From Heterohyrax brucei (lineage: Eukaryota > Chordata > Mammalia > Hyracoidea > Procaviidae): a stretch of DNA of 64,000 bases. The number at the start of each line of letters is the position of its first letter. Position 1 is the stretch's first letter. Shown here piece after piece: positions 46,801 through 59,470 of the stretch. The position numbers and the translations under genes are program-made. Below the pieces are notes generated by a model. It saw nothing but the letters and a program-made list of their open reading frames with translations, searched no databases and was not told the origin of the DNA. Location: positions 58,428,111 to 58,492,110 of the forward strand of contig CM053166.1 in the NCBI GenBank assembly GCA_028571685.1, given 5' to 3'.

Positions 46801-47296
46801 TAATTGGTTTAGTTTTGGGGTGGATGTAGGAAGAAAATGTTAATTTTCTTTAGCTTCTTTCTATTCATCTTTGTATCGATCTTTGTAAATATAAAATGTT
46901 GGTTTTTGCTAATTAACGATTGTATTTCTATGGAATGCTGTGTACTTAAAACCTACTCACCCCACAGAAAAATTGATGTTAATCACTTGTGCTTTTCAGC
47001 AAAGAGATAACATGTAACTTTTTGCCCTTTGGTATGCAGGTATTGGCTAATGTTCTTTAGGCTGGCTAAGGAGTTTCTCAAATTTGGCCTAAACCTTCTA
47101 CCAATAAAATTTCAAAGTGACTTACTCTGAAGAAGAGGCCTAACAGCATGGCAAGGTAAAGAAAATAAACACGAGGTAAAATGACACTGAAAGTAAATGA
47201 TGGAGAGATCAACAAGAAGTTCTTCTAGAACAAAAGTTACTGCATTTGTAGATGATCAGTGCCTCCTAATGGAGGCAAGATCAAAAGGGAGAAAAA

Positions 47297-47800
47297 TGTG
47301 GCTATGGAAGCTGAAATCAACATGGAGCCCCTTAGGCCAATGTTGGAAGAGCATGGTTATTACCTGGTTTCACAGGGCAAAAGTTTAAGATGATAAGATA
47401 ACCTAACGTTTAGAAAAAGTAATTTAGCTCGTTTTTATAGATTTATATATAAATCGACAGTTCCTACTCTTTAACTCCTGCATCCCAGACAAGCCTGGTT
47501 ATCTGCCTCTCCTCAGCATGCGTGGACATTCCCCTTCTGAAAACTGGCATCTATCTTCTTAAGCAAACTAACATTTCAGAGAAGAAAGGAATTTGAAGGA
47601 TATTGAAGTAAAACTCTGAAAAACCAGCTAAAACCACCAGACTTTTCTGTTTCCCATTGACTGTACTAACCTCCATATTGCCACATTTCTTTGAAACATG
47701 AGGTTTAGACTGTGTGTTCACCTATTCGTTTATTTTTGATCAAATAGCAAATCTCTAGTATTGTTTTTACCTTTGTTTTAATCACACAAATTCTTTCACA
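47297..47800 (+). mobile_element. 3' LTR of the ERV fossil
   Basis: Partner of 37997-38522, collinear along most of its length. Confidence 0.6.
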
Positions 47801-48955
47801 GCTTTAAAACGAAAAACAATTTACTCCACAGTTATCCTCAGAGATGACCTTGGCCACAAAAGAAGTTTAGGGGAAATTAGGAAAAAAGAGAGGGGTCTGA
47901 GGACAAATAAGTTTGTAAAATCCTACTTAAAAAAAAAAAAGGAGGCTGAGCAGGTTTCTCTACTGTAGGATTTTTCAGAGCCTTTCATACGCTAACATAC
48001 TGTGTATTTCCCAGGAGGCCATAAATACCTCATTTCTCAGCCTTTTGTGGGAAGTGTCCAGAGGACACAGAGATGCTGTGTTAGTGAGATTAGATGATCC
48101 CCTTAGGTGTGGAAATCATTATGGGCTGTACACTTTGGGGCTTACTAATGGCTAAGAGGAAAGGAAGAAGTCAGTAACTGACAGGGAGAATCCCAGCATT
48201 TGGAGGTGGCCATGGGATGCTCCCAGACCTGACTGCCAGAGCCAGGGTAAACCAGTACCTGGAGCGACTGTACATGTCCTCTGGGTGGGCTAGGTCAGAG
48301 GGCAGAACCACCAGATCCCACGCCAAGGGCCCTATCAAGCCATCTGTTCTGAGGGTTTCAGTGGAAATAAGTGAGCTGGACTATGCTGTCGCACTCAGGA
48401 CCAGCAGCTCTTTCAGCCCAGTCACTGGCTTCAGGAGAAGGCTTTGCAGGCTATATTCTCCCTTGTCCACCTCTATAATTAGCTGCAGAACCACCTTGAG
48501 TGGGACACAGCAGGCCCACATTCATGACGGACCATGAGTGCCATATGTCTGCTAACATCATGCTCAAGCTGTTCTCTACACCACATGCAATGATGACTAC
48601 ATTGGTCAACATTCTAGAAGACTGTAATCTTCTTAATGTTCCCAGTTCCTCTCTCTGTATTTGAAGCGGTGGTTTTTCAAAGCCCAGATGGATTCAGGGA
48701 GCTGGGGACAGTATTTCTCCTATGTCTCTAGGTTTAGTATTAATAATGTTGCAAAAAGCACCACTGAGGGCAAGAATTTTCAAATGAGGTTGCGACCATT
48801 AGTGGTCAAAAAGTCAATTTAATGTCACAACCAGCATTTCAAAACTGTGATAGACTACAATAGAATAGTCATAGAGTGTCACATGTGACATTATAAAGGT
48901 ACTGTTTTGTGAAACTTTTTATTATATGCATTTGTTCAAATTATAAATGCATATA
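47801..48955. other. No recognisable feature
   Basis: An A run lies at 47930-47941. 48217-48537 is open for 106 codons without resemblance to any family. Confidence 0.35.
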
Positions 48956-49796
48956 TGTGTATGCTGGGTTGCTATGTACAATTTTGTTTTCATGAAAGTT
49001 AACACAGCAAATTAGTTTTCCATTTTGTAGTTTGTACACAAGGTGTTCCATAACATTAGTCTCATTCCCCACAATGTCACCACTCTTTCCATTTCCACCC
49101 TAAAAATACCTGTTTCCTTTTGTTCTAATTTTCTACTCCTTCTCGCCTTCTCATCTTTGCTTTTGGGCAAATGTTGCCCTTTTGATTTCACATAACTGAT
49201 TGTTCTAAGGAGCTTGTTCCTCTCAGGTGTTATTGTTTATTTTGGGGCCTCTCTACGCTTTGGCTGACAGGTGATTTCTAGGAACGGCTTCACTTCTAGT
49301 TCAAAAGGGTGTCTTGGGGCCATAGCCGCAGGTGTTCTTCCAGTCTCTTGTCAGACCAGTAAATCTGGTCTTTTTTGTGTGAATTTTATTTTTTTATTCT
49401 ACAATTTTCTTCCTGCTCTGTTTGGGATCCTCTGTTGTAATCCCAGTCAGAGCCATCAGTGGTGATAGCTGGGCACCATGTAGTTATTCTGATCTTGGGG
49501 TCATATAGGCTGTGGTTCATGTAGTCCACTAGTCCTTTGGAATAATTGCTCCCTTAAGTGTTTCAGTTTCTTCACTCTCCTTTGTTTTAGATGATAAGAG
49601 ACCAATAGTTATATCTTAGATAGCCACTTGCAAGCTTTTAAAACCCCAGGGTCTACTCATCAAAGTAGGATGTAGGGCTTTGTCTTTTATGAACTATGTT
49701 GTGCCGGTTGGCTTGGATGTCCCCCAAGTCTATGGTCCTTTACCTCTAAGCCTAAGAACTTTGTCTTGTGAGGTGTATGGTACAATTCTTAGTGCA
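48956..49796 (-). mobile_element. L1 3' UTR, antisense
   Basis: The reverse complement of the L1 3' end type seen at 8455-10150 ('tgtacacaaggtgttccata' to 'cccccaagtctatggtcctt'). Confidence 0.8.
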
Positions 49797-49907
49797 TAAC
49801 CCCAAACCCAGTGCTGTTGAGTTGATTGTGACTCATAGCAACCCTATAGAGCAGAGTAGAACTGCTCCATAGAGTTTCCAAGAAGCACCTGGCAGAAGTG
49901 ACCTGCC
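49797..49907 (-). repeat. AfroSINE, truncated
   Basis: Antisense 3' two-thirds of a SINE (accccaaacccagtgctgtt to gaagcacctggcag). The tRNA-like head is missing. It stands at the junction between the L1 3' UTR and the L1 5' half. Confidence 0.8.
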
Positions 49908-52600
49908 ACAAGTATAGGATTGTTAATTTCCTGTTTATCTCTATTTTTCTAAATTTAAATCAGTCTTTAATTTCTTTGTGTTGCCATCTCCATATGAAGG
50001 ATCTTTTTTTTAAGCCCCTCTTTTTTGCTCTAATGTTTACATAATGACATCTCTGTTTCCCTATTTTCAGTGTTTTGCCTTTGATTTATTTTGTGATTTC
50101 CCTTTCTGGGTTGGTAATCGGTTGTTCTGTTCTGTGTTCTAATCTTAGGTGGTATCATGGATTGAATTTTGTCCTCCAGAAAAAATGTGTAGCAGTTTGT
50201 CTAGGCCATTGTTCCTGGTATTGTATGACATTCCTGTAGGCTGTAAACCCTGCCTCTATGAAGTTAATAAGGGAGGATGAACAGCAGTTGTGTTGGTGTG
50301 GCAGGACTCAATGTGTAAGATTGTATTGTGCTTTGAGGCAGTCTCTTGGGATATAAAGGAAAGGGAAGCAAGCATCTGGAAGCTACCATCTGGAAGCAAA
50401 CAGTGCCAGAAACAGAGCACATCCTTTGGAAAGGACTCAGGGTCCCTGTACCTCAGAAGCTTGCATTCCAGGGGAACACTGACCATAAAGACCTTCCTCT
50501 GGAGCTGATACCCTGAAATCTGGACTTTTAGCTTACTTTACTGCAAGAAAATAAATTTGTCTTTGATAAAGCCATGCATTTGCAATATTTCTGTTGAAAC
50601 AGCAACTAGATGACAAAGACAGTTGTTATCTGATGTAGTTGATTTTCTAACCAGAGGATTCCCTTTAGTATTTCTTGTAATTTTCACTTGGTGTTTACAA
50701 ATTCCCTAAGTTTCTGTTTATCTGGAAATGTCCTAATTTCCCCATCATATCTGAGAGAGAGTTTTGCTTCATATATAGTTCTTAGCTGGCAACTTTTTTC
50801 TTACAAGGCTTTGTGTATGTTATTGCCTTCTTGTCTGCATGATTTCTGCTAATTATTCCCAGCTTCGATTTATTGACTCTCCCTCGTAAATTATATTTTG
50901 TTTATCCCTAGCCACTTCTAAAATTGTCTTCTTAACTTTAGTTTTGGCAAGTTTGATTATCATATGTCTTGGTGTCTTTCTTTTGGGATCTACCTTGTGT
51001 GGCGTTTGATGAGTGTCTTAGATAGATATCTTTTCATTTTTGTGATATCAGGGAAGTTTCCTGTCAACAAATCTTTGCCAGTTCTCTCTGTATTTTCTGT
51101 TATCCCCCCTCTTCTGATACACCAATCACTCATAGACTGTTCCTCTTGATTGAATCCCACATAATTCTTAGCATTTCTTGATTTTTTAAAAAATTCTTTT
51201 ATCTGATTTTTTTCCTCAGATAGGTTGGTATCACACGTTTTGTCATCAAGCTCACCAATTTAGCCTTCCATTGCCTCAATTCCACACTTTTAACTTTCTA
51301 TTGAATTGTCTAGTTCTGCAATTTTATTATTAATTTCTTGACTTTCTACTTGCTGTCTCTGTATGCTTTCTTGCAGCCTATTCAACTTGTCATATTGCTC
51401 TGCTGCATTTTGCCTCAGCCCCTTCCTCATATCTGTAAGAATTTTAAATATTAATCTTTTGTATTCTTCCTGTGATGATTCCTGGAAGTTTTCTTCATCT
51501 GGAAAATTTCTTGATTTTTGTTTTGGGAGTTTTCTGAAGCCATCATGGTCTGCCTCTTTAAAAAATTTGATATTGACTGTTGCTTCCAAGCTATCAGTAA
51601 GTTGTTGGATTTTTTTATTTTTTTGTTTGCTTATTGTGTTCTAGCTTCGTGTTTTGTTTTGAAATATGCAGATAGGCTAGTTGTGTGTTCTAGTTTGGCT
51701 GTTGGCTCCTTTGAAGCTCTAATGGACTGTCACTCAGTGGTTAGAGCTTTTACTACACATGCACATCCAGGAGTCCATTTACTTTTCTTGTATGGGTTCA
51801 GCTCAGGTGTTACCAAGTATGTGGTGCAGGCTCTCCCTTACAGTTCTAGATGGGCAGAGGTGATTGGTGTAGGCATTGCTATTTGGGTGCAGGCACTGAG
51901 AAAGGCAGGAGGCTAACAGCTGTCCCTGGGTGTCTGTGAGTATGTCCTCTTACGTCTGATTCTATGTGAAAGAACTGTTTCTGCCCTGAATTTCTGGCTC
52001 AGGGGAGTTTGAAGATTTTTCTTCCTCTTCCCCCAGTTTGTTAAATTGTTCTCTCTCCAATTCTAGGATAATGGCTCAGGGTGCTCGTGTAAGGAGTCCT
52101 ACTTCCAGGTAAGGTAGTAGCATCAGACTATGGAACTGGGCAGAATGCAGAGAAGCAGGGGGTGAGGGGATGGTAAGTGGGGGAAATGCTAGGAAAAAGG
52201 AGAATTTTATCCTGAAGGAAAGATTTGTATCCACTAGAGTAGGTTAGATACAAGCCATTTAGCTTTTGATGATAGAATACTACTTTTCACTGGTTCTGGA
52301 AGTGTGAGTGTACCCTCCTCTGCTCCATCTCTCCCACTGAGGGAGATGCCCTCCAAATGCTGTTCCATTCACCATGCTAGCTGCACCTGATTCCTAGTGC
52401 ATGAGGTCTGGCCAGTCCTAGTTTCTTCTGGACCTGATTTCCCTCCCCCATCATTCAGTCTTACTTCTCAACTTTCCCTTTGATGTTCAGGGCTCCTAGA
52501 ATATCATATATAATCAATTCATTTGTTTTGGGGGGGGTCTTTGTTGTTAGAGGGATCACAAGGAATATCTGACTACTCTGCCTTCTTGGCCCCACCTCCC
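49908..52600 (-). mobile_element. L1 5' UTR, ORF1 and inter-ORF spacer, antisense
   Basis: Reading from 52600 leftwards: 5' UTR (52600-51640), ORF1 with its coiled-coil part at 51589-51290 (RKGLRQNAAEQYDKLNRLQE), the ORF1 C-terminal region, and the spacer at 50150-49920. ORF1 parallels that at 62191-62481. ORF2 is absent. An LTR (50153-50621) interrupts the element. Confidence 0.8.
50153..50621 (+). mobile_element. Solo LTR, MaLR-like (fossil)
   Basis: About 469 bases opening with 'atggattgaattttgtcc' and ending 'aactagatgacaaagaca', the MLT/MST-type LTR plan. An AATAAA is near 50551. A near-duplicate of five bases (one mismatch) flanks it in the L1. It differs from the LTRs at 20193 and 59761. 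Confidence 0.7.
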
Positions 52601-52739
52601 CGTTGGATACAGTTTTTATTGTGGGTTTCAGTTAAAATGGTTTGGAAACAACAATGGTACAAAGCATGCATGTTTTTTTCTTTTTTCTTTTTAATCTTGA
52701 CAAATGTAAACTTACATTTCAGAGTTGTAAGACTAAATA

Positions 52740-52865
52740 CATTGACTATTTCGGCCATTCACTTAGGTTCCCAAGATGTTAACATTTTACCATATTTACT
52801 TTTCTCTCTCTCTCTTTTTACATATTATTATTGTTTCTTACTAATAATTTGGGTTAGTTACAAAC
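52740..52865 (-). mobile_element. L1M fragment, antisense
   Basis: 'cccaagatgttaacatttta' followed by CT repeats resembles a block of old L1M 3' ends. Confidence 0.45.
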
Positions 52866-52869
52866 AAAC

Positions 52870-53530
52870 TGCACTCTAAAAGGGGCAAGGTGGCCAAACC
52901 CTACCTCTATCACCAACTGTGTGGCAAGGATCACTATGAATTCAATTCCCAGTTGGAAGTGGATCAAGTCCTCATGTTCCCATATTGCTATTTTTCTCTC
53001 TCTAGTCGCCTGAGACTCGATAGCAATCTAGAAGGACACTACCCTTCTTCACTGAATGCCTGTGAAAGTTTCCCTCACCACCAGCCACCCAGAGCCCATC
53101 TACACAAATCGACTCTGCACTGCCAGCCCCTGCTGGGTCATTGCCCCTGTGGGTTTGTTAATTGCCTAGAATGGCTCCTAAAACTCATAGAGACTATTAC
53201 CTGTACTTACAATTACCCATTTGTTATAGCTAGGAAGAATATAAGCTAAGACACCCATCAGGCAAGGTCTGGGAAAGGTCCCAGCACCAGCCTTCCATCG
53301 TCCTCAAGGATGTGCTGCTCCCTCTCCCTAGCATGAATGTTCTCACCAATCTCAGAACACCTAAGAATACTGCAAGATCCCAGGTCCCCCAGTCATTGGG
53401 AACTCAATGACTATACATGTGCAATGAATATGCATGATGATCACATCATGCCCCTGGCCTTCCTGAAGTTAGTTCGCCAAGTATGGGGCCTCTGTAGCTT
53501 CTTTTTGCCTGGCTGTTTTAGAAAGACAAA
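52870..53530 (-). mobile_element. ERVL-class LTR relic (fossil)
   Basis: Blocks such as 'aaggtctgggaaaggtccca' and 'gaactcaatgactatacatg' follow the plan of old ERVL LTRs such as LTR16/LTR33. Ends are unclear and the relic is eroded. Confidence 0.45.
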
Positions 53531-53532
53531 TC

Positions 53533-53683
53533 CCTCAAAACCCACTGCTGTTAAATCAATTCTGACTCATAGTGACCCTGTAGAACAGAGTGGAACTGCC
53601 CAAGAAACACCTTGTGGGTTTGCACTGCTGACCTTTGGTTAGCAGATGTAGCACTTAACCACTATGTCACTAGGGTTTCCTTA
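53533..53683 (-). repeat. AfroSINE
   Basis: Antisense copy from tccctcaaaacccactgctg to atgtcactagggtttcc. Confidence 0.85.
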
Positions 53684-53901
53684 GAAAGACAAACAGTATC
53701 TTAATTGCTTGGGCTGTTTTCAGAAAGCAATATCCAAAGGCCAGATTTAGCTCTTTGCCCCACAATACATCAGTGTATATTTCCTAAGAGCAAGAACATT
53801 CTCTTACCCACAATACCATTACCAAATCAGGAAATTTATCACTGATTGGATACTGTTACCTAAAATACACTTTATATTAAAATTTTAACAGTTGTCAAAA
53901 A

Positions 53902-54068
53902 GCAAACCCTGGTGGCATAGTGGTTAAGAGCTATGGCTGCTAACCAAAAGGGAGGCAGTTCAAATCCACCAGGTACTCTGGAAACCTTGTTGGGCAGTTC
54001 TCCTTTGTTTTATAGGGTTGTTATGGTTCAAAATTGACTCATGGAAGCAGGTTTGGTTTGGTTTGCTT
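53902..54068 (+). repeat. AfroSINE
   Basis: Head caaaccctggtggcatagtg, tail ggtttggtttggtttg. Confidence 0.9.
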
Positions 54069-54453
54069 ATGGGTGGAAAATGATATTCCTAGGTTATAGC
54101 CTTGCTGACATTTTGTCACATTATAAAAGCTCTAAATTTGTCCACTGGTTTTAATGTTACAAAGTGAATTAGATCTTGAAATGTTCAAATGTAAGAATCA
54201 GATGAGATGAGAAAAAATGTTTGTTTGCATTGTGTTGTTGTGGCCATGGTAACTAAGGGAGGATGAGGAGAATCCCAGAGAACAGATCTCTGTACTTGAG
54301 CAACCATGGAAGTCCACAGCAGAGACATGCAGCCTGGATTACTGAAGAACAAGACAATGCTTGGAGAGGAATAGCCTTCCTTTCATTTGGGGTGGGTTCG
54401 TGAGAGTCTGAGAGTCGGCTTGAAAAGGCTGCTCTAGTTCTGCCTGGATAGTT
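54069..54453. other. No recognisable feature
   Basis: Nothing recognised. Confidence 0.4.
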
Positions 54454-54464
54454 AGATGGCCAGC

Positions 54465-55390
54465 TTTTTTTTTTTTTAATTTTTATTTAACATAACTGAG
54501 TGAAAATGTACATTCACATATAAATTTACATGCTCCCCTATATGCAGCTTCCGGTGACAGCACACTATTCCTTTCTGCTCCATACATGTCTCATCCTCCC
54601 AACAGTCTCCTTTTCCCTCCTGTCCGTCCACTCCCCTTCCTCCAGCCAGAGGTCAACAAGATGATATCCTATAGATGTATAGAACCATAAACTGCTTCCA
54701 ATATATGGTCACTCTGCCTTGCCAAGTCCAATCCATTCCTGTCCAAAGAGTGGAACTTTGTTATAATTTATGGGAAAGGGCAGCATCAGGGCAGGGTGTC
54801 ACTGCCTAACTGTCCGCCGGCGGAAAGAAGACAGGACACACGGATACGAGCCGCCTTACTGGTTGCTTCCTTTATTCTTATTCCTCCTCTCTTTCCTGGT
54901 GCTTGCTCAATTTATAACCTAGATTCCTCCAATCCTCATGTGCCATGCTCTCCCAAGATGAAGGCCCACGATAGGCTAGCGGGAAGCCACTGCCCACAGG
55001 CATGCGCCATGAAAGCCCTAAGTCTGGTAAACAAGGGTGTGGTTGGGGTGCTGTTCTGGCCCTGGGCGCCATCTTGGGCCATCATGTCCCACTTACCACA
55101 GCAGGGGGCCATGCTCTCAGAGGAACCCCCAAACCGCTGGACCATCAATTGAGGTCTTTTAGTGGAGATCTCATGATGCACCTCTTTATTCTTGTGTTGC
55201 CAGTGAGACTCCTCTCTGTGAGCTCCATCGTGGCTATCACTGGTGGTGGCCGGGCACCATCCAGTTCTTCCGGTCCCAAGTCGATGTAGGCACCCACTCT
55301 TGTGGGTCTCTCCGTCTTCTTGGTTGTCTTTACCGCATGTCATTTTGGTCCCCAGTGAGCATCCGTTCCTGTTGAGTTGGGACCATTTGT
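54465..55390 (-). mobile_element. Young 5'-truncated L1 3' end, antisense
   Basis: It starts with a T run (the A tail on the other strand) at 54465-54477 and is flanked by perfect duplications agatggccagc (54454-54464 and 55391-55401) that continue into T runs. It is the same 3' UTR type as 30719-31712. An LTR sits inside. Confidence 0.92.
54797..55100 (-). mobile_element. Solo LTR of 304 bases, class II-like (fossil)
   Basis: TG...CA ends with perfect 6-base duplications gcaggg at 54791-54796 and 55101-55106. On the minus strand a TATA-like box lies near 54915 and AATAAA at 54871-54876, followed by a CpG-rich segment. Retained CpGs and clean duplications suggest a young insertion, certainly younger than its L1 host. 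It shows no similarity to the larger class II LTRs. Confidence 0.8.
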
Positions 55391-55401
55391 AGATGGCCAG
55401 C

Positions 55402-57770
55402 TTTTTAATGAACATTTATTTGGCTGAACATTTTTGAACAAGTTTCAAGTCTGAAATAGCCTCCAGGGAGACAGAGTTTTATAGAGTTAACCATTCCAGC
55501 AGAATTGTGGGAACATGGGTGCTGCAGACTGACAAACAGATGCAAAGTTGCCTGGGATGAGTTCCTGGTCAACTGTGACCTAAAGATCTCATGAGAGAAA
55601 AGGAAGTGAAGAGTTTCCATGTTGAGCTTTAAGTCTTTCACCCCAGGATTGCCTAATTAGTACCTTGGGAAACATCAGCTACTATGGATACTGCTAGGCA
55701 AAACTTTTGTGTCCCAGTTAGAATGGGCCATGTTATGTTGTGGTAACAAACAATTCCCAAACCTCGGTGGCTCCCTTAGGTTTCTTTCTTGCTTATGCTA
55801 CGTATCCACTGTGGGTCATGAGAGGGCTCTGGTCATTGCAGCTCTCAGAGTCCCAGGTTGATGAAGGAACTGCCATTTTAGCATATTGCTATCCATAGAC
55901 AAGGATTCCAGAGTTTCCTGCAACACAGCAGAGCCTGGGAGGATCCTGTATCACTCTTAAATGCTTCCACCCAGATGTAATTCAACCCCCTTTTACATTT
56001 CATTGGCCAAAAAAGACAGGTGGTCACACTAAACTTTAAATAGGCAGGGAAAAATCGTCCCTGTTTGTTACCAGAAGAGAACTGAGAATATTCATTTTAA
56101 CACTCCAAAGCACCAGTGGCTCCATATCAGTAGTTCATCTGCTAGAACTGAACCTGGATTCTCAGGTCTGTCAGAAGAAACAGATTTGAGTGGGAAATCT
56201 GGGGAGAACCACCAGCCCTGATTGGTCTCTCTCCCCAGCACCTCAGCTAGGCTCTAAACACAAGTTCTGCTTTGGTCAGCGAGAATGCTATAGCCTCATT
56301 ATATTGGTTCTTTCAAAAAGGTAGAGAGAAACTACAGAGACTGAAGGGTCATACTTCTACCTTTTAAAAAATGCTTCCCATGTAAATACTCCAAGTACAA
56401 TATTCAAATCACACAAGCATGATTGCTAGAAAATATTCTCTCTTACAAAGCCTCCAGGCTGTTTCTGAGAAGTCTCCTGTGGTGATTTCACAAAGATGGT
56501 ATGCCGTCCTCAGGCCCACCCACCTTTTTTGTCAGGCTGCCACAATGCTGCCTTCTAGAGGACACTGCCTGCTGGGAACTGCTGCCCTTGGCTGTTGGTC
56601 CCCTATACCGCCCTCACCCTGATCATGAGGGAGGGGCTTTTGCTCTTCCTTTTGCTCCGTGTGAGGGCAGCTTGGGTCTTCCCTTTCAACACTTGACAGC
56701 AGGGGAACAATAGGGCTGAGAAGTGAGTGGACTTTAATAAAGGGTTGGATCTAACAGAAGTAAAATAAGAGGAACTTCTGCCTACTTCTGAAAATAGCTG
56801 TTGGCAGAACCCCCAGGTCTAATGCCCTCTCATGGTCCCCTGAGTCTGGGTTGCCATAACTGCCTCCCCTGCCCAATCATCCTGGGAATGCCAAGACCTC
56901 ATGCTATTTCTGAGACCAAACGCCTGTGAAGGACTTTTTACTTGTCCCCGGTATAAGTCCCACCTCCCCACCCTCACATGGGAAATGCCATCCCTATGTG
57001 TGGTGGCCTGGCCTCAGCAGCATTCCCCGCAGGACGTCACACACAGTCCCACCTTGTGGTCCAGCAGAGCCAGAGGGTGCAGCCAAGTCCAGATCCTCAT
57101 CCTTCTAGTCTCTTCACCCCAATTCCACACTGCCTAAAAGTTGCTGCTCAGAGCTCCATAGGACAAAAAGAAAATCTGGGGGTACCTATTAGTCTAAAGT
57201 TGCACAGAGTAAAGCAATATTTCTCCCCAAAGAAATCCCAATATCTAGAAGACATTTCTCTGGTAAAAGCTATAACTCCATCCCTTTTAAAGCGTTACCT
57301 GTATGGCCTATGTTTTTTCTGGAAAAACACTCCCATTTTATATTACAGTCAACCCTGCAAAAGCCAGAATCTGCATGACTTGGAAACCTGCCAGAGAAGG
57401 AAAACTCAAATACATTCCACTAAAAACACTGGAGAAGTTGCAAGACCAAGAAAAATACAACAATCCTGTTGAGTTCTGGCTTTTACAGTTTTCATTGTAT
57501 CCACCAGGAGACTTAACTTTTCCATCTGAGACTGTGTTGAGGTTTTCCCCAAGAATAAGGTATAGAACTTGGCTTGCTATTTGCACTAGTTGCGATAGTT
57601 TCACAGAGCAAAAGCAGTCCTGCCCAGAGGCCCACTCAAGTGAGCAGTGAGCTGGGAGTGCTAGTGACAGTAAATAAGTTTTCCAGGTTCTAAGTCTGGA
57701 AACTCTGTCCTGATCCAGGCCACCTAATTGCCCAGGGAGTGTCTATGTGTCTGCTACCTTTCTTGGGTGA

Positions 57771-57802
<32 letters not shown>

Positions 57803-58571
57803 GGGGCTGCTTTGGGAGAGTGGAGACCTTGTGATCAGTGTTGTCAGGAGAAGATGAGGGGGACTGGAGTCACACAAGGGGAAGTGGTAGTTTTTTTTTT
57901 TTAGTAACATCTAAGTCATTCACACACACACATGCACACACATACTCATTCATTTAGATTGGGCAAATTTGAGGAGGAGTCTGCTGTCTAACTCTCTTCT
58001 CTCCGACACAGCGCGTACAGGCCCTGCTCTGAAAGATCATTTGACCCTTATTTCTCTGTGGCTGGGGTACATGGCTTAAGTAAAACATGTTTACCTCCAC
58101 AGTGTGTCCTGGCTGATTACATCTCCTGAATGAGTGTTACTTCTATTCCTTCTATCTGTGTTCTAGTCAGGGAAAATTTAGAAGCACTTAGACAAATATT
58201 TGCAATTTTAAGGGGAGTTCCCTTGAAACTTTGCTGACTTGAAGAACCTTGGGCCTGAGCGGACAAAAAGAGAGCTTTGTTCACAGCCAGACTGACTGAA
58301 ATACTAAGTAAGAAACTCTGGAGGCCCCTGGAGTTCTTTGCCATTTTCATTGGCTGAGCTGGAGTTATCACAGAGCCTATGTTACCTCAGGGCTGAGGCC
58401 CAATTGTGGGCCGCTGGAAATCCATTAGGTAGATTATAGCCTCAGAGAGCTGCAACCAGCATTAAAAAGTAATGAAATAGATGGAAAATTTTGGCTCCAT
58501 CACAGGTAGTAAGAAAAGTATCATTAAACTTGAATTTTTTTATCTTGAACATTTTAGCTCTTTAAGCCTCA
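55402..58571. other. Long stretch with few repeats
   Basis: 55725-56090 ('gttgtggtaacaaacaattc', 'catttcattggccaaaaaag') resembles an old eutherian interspersed repeat that I cannot name. 57771-57799 is a TG repeat and 57922-57946 a CA-rich run. Open frames at 56900-57650 overlap in several frames and look like chance. No gene is supported. Confidence 0.4.
57771..57799. repeat. TG microsatellite
   Basis: About 14 uninterrupted tg units. Confidence 0.95.
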
Positions 58572-58770
58572 GTAGGGGCCATGGTAGCACAATGGCTAAG
58601 CCTCTGCTGCTAACCAAAAGTTTGGCCTTTAAATTCACCAGCTGCACTGCAGAGGAAAGACCTAGCTATCTTCTCCCTTAAAGATTACAACTTTGGAAAC
58701 ATTATGGAGCAATTATACTCTATAGGGTCAATGAGCTGGAATCCACTCAGTGGCACCTCACAATAAAAAA
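58572..58770 (+). repeat. AfroSINE, diverged
   Basis: Head ggccatggtagcacaatggc, tail gtggcacctcacaataaaaa. Confidence 0.8.
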
Positions 58771-59444
58771 GCCTCAGTAATTTATTTTGCATTTGCTTCA
58801 GTTACGTGTGTGTGAGTTTATGTGTACCAGATCACAATATGAAAATGTATTTTTCACGTCATGTTTATTTGACACCCAGTGTCATAGATCAATTCAGTTC
58901 CTTATTTGTTTTCAAAGACTGTAAAGTTGACAGTCAAGTGCAGGGCCACATTTCACTTGTTCATTATTCTCCCAGCCAGTTTATTTTTCTGCACCACTAC
59001 CAAAAAGTGAAACTGCCTTATTTATACCCTATTTAAAGACGTAGTTAGATCCAAAAAAGCAAGATTTCAATGATTACCTGGATGAATAGGAGTTCTAATT
59101 GAGGTGTTTTTTTATTGGGCTGAAAGGGTGAAATGATACGTGCAGAACAGGTAGCTAATGAGTGCTTGGCTCCTGCAGTGAGCCTCCGCAGAGGCCCACA
59201 GAGTACTGCTGGCTGTTTCTTTAGTAAGTTAATAACTGTTAATGAAAATGCCTTTGAATGGCCCTCTTGGTGTCTTGTAATGATACCTGTTATTAAAGAA
59301 CCAAATAACATGGGGGGAAAAAAGTGAAGATAAATGAATACACAGATTATGATCCTTTACCATAATAATATATGTATCCTCCTTTCCAAATTTATCTAAT
59401 TTTCTTCAAAATGGTTGTTTATCTAGAATTCAGATGGTTACCAT
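58771..59444. other. No recognisable feature
   Basis: Nothing recognised beyond short AT-rich stretches. Confidence 0.4.
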
Positions 59445-59470
59445 TATTGACTACTGCTTATGTACCAGGT

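Larger units (their letters stand above)
37997..47800 (+). mobile_element. Old ERV provirus with both LTRs, ERV1-like (fossil)
   Basis: Two related LTR-like blocks in the same orientation, 37997-38522 and 47297-47800, share 'ttacctggtttcacagggca'-type sequence, a central 'agagaagaaaggaatttgaa' block and an AATAAA-like region near their 3' ends. They differ at roughly a fifth to a quarter of positions, so the insertion is very old, tens of millions of years. The region between holds later L1, mariner and SINE insertions and, near the 3' LTR, a short env-like remnant. Thoroughly broken, with very many breaks and most coding sequence unrecognisable. Flanking duplications are not clear. Confidence 0.6.

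Noticed and set aside
56900-57650. Cluster of overlapping open frames suggesting an exon
   Set aside because: Several frames are open at once, none shows family resemblance, and no clear splice sites or codon pattern support one.
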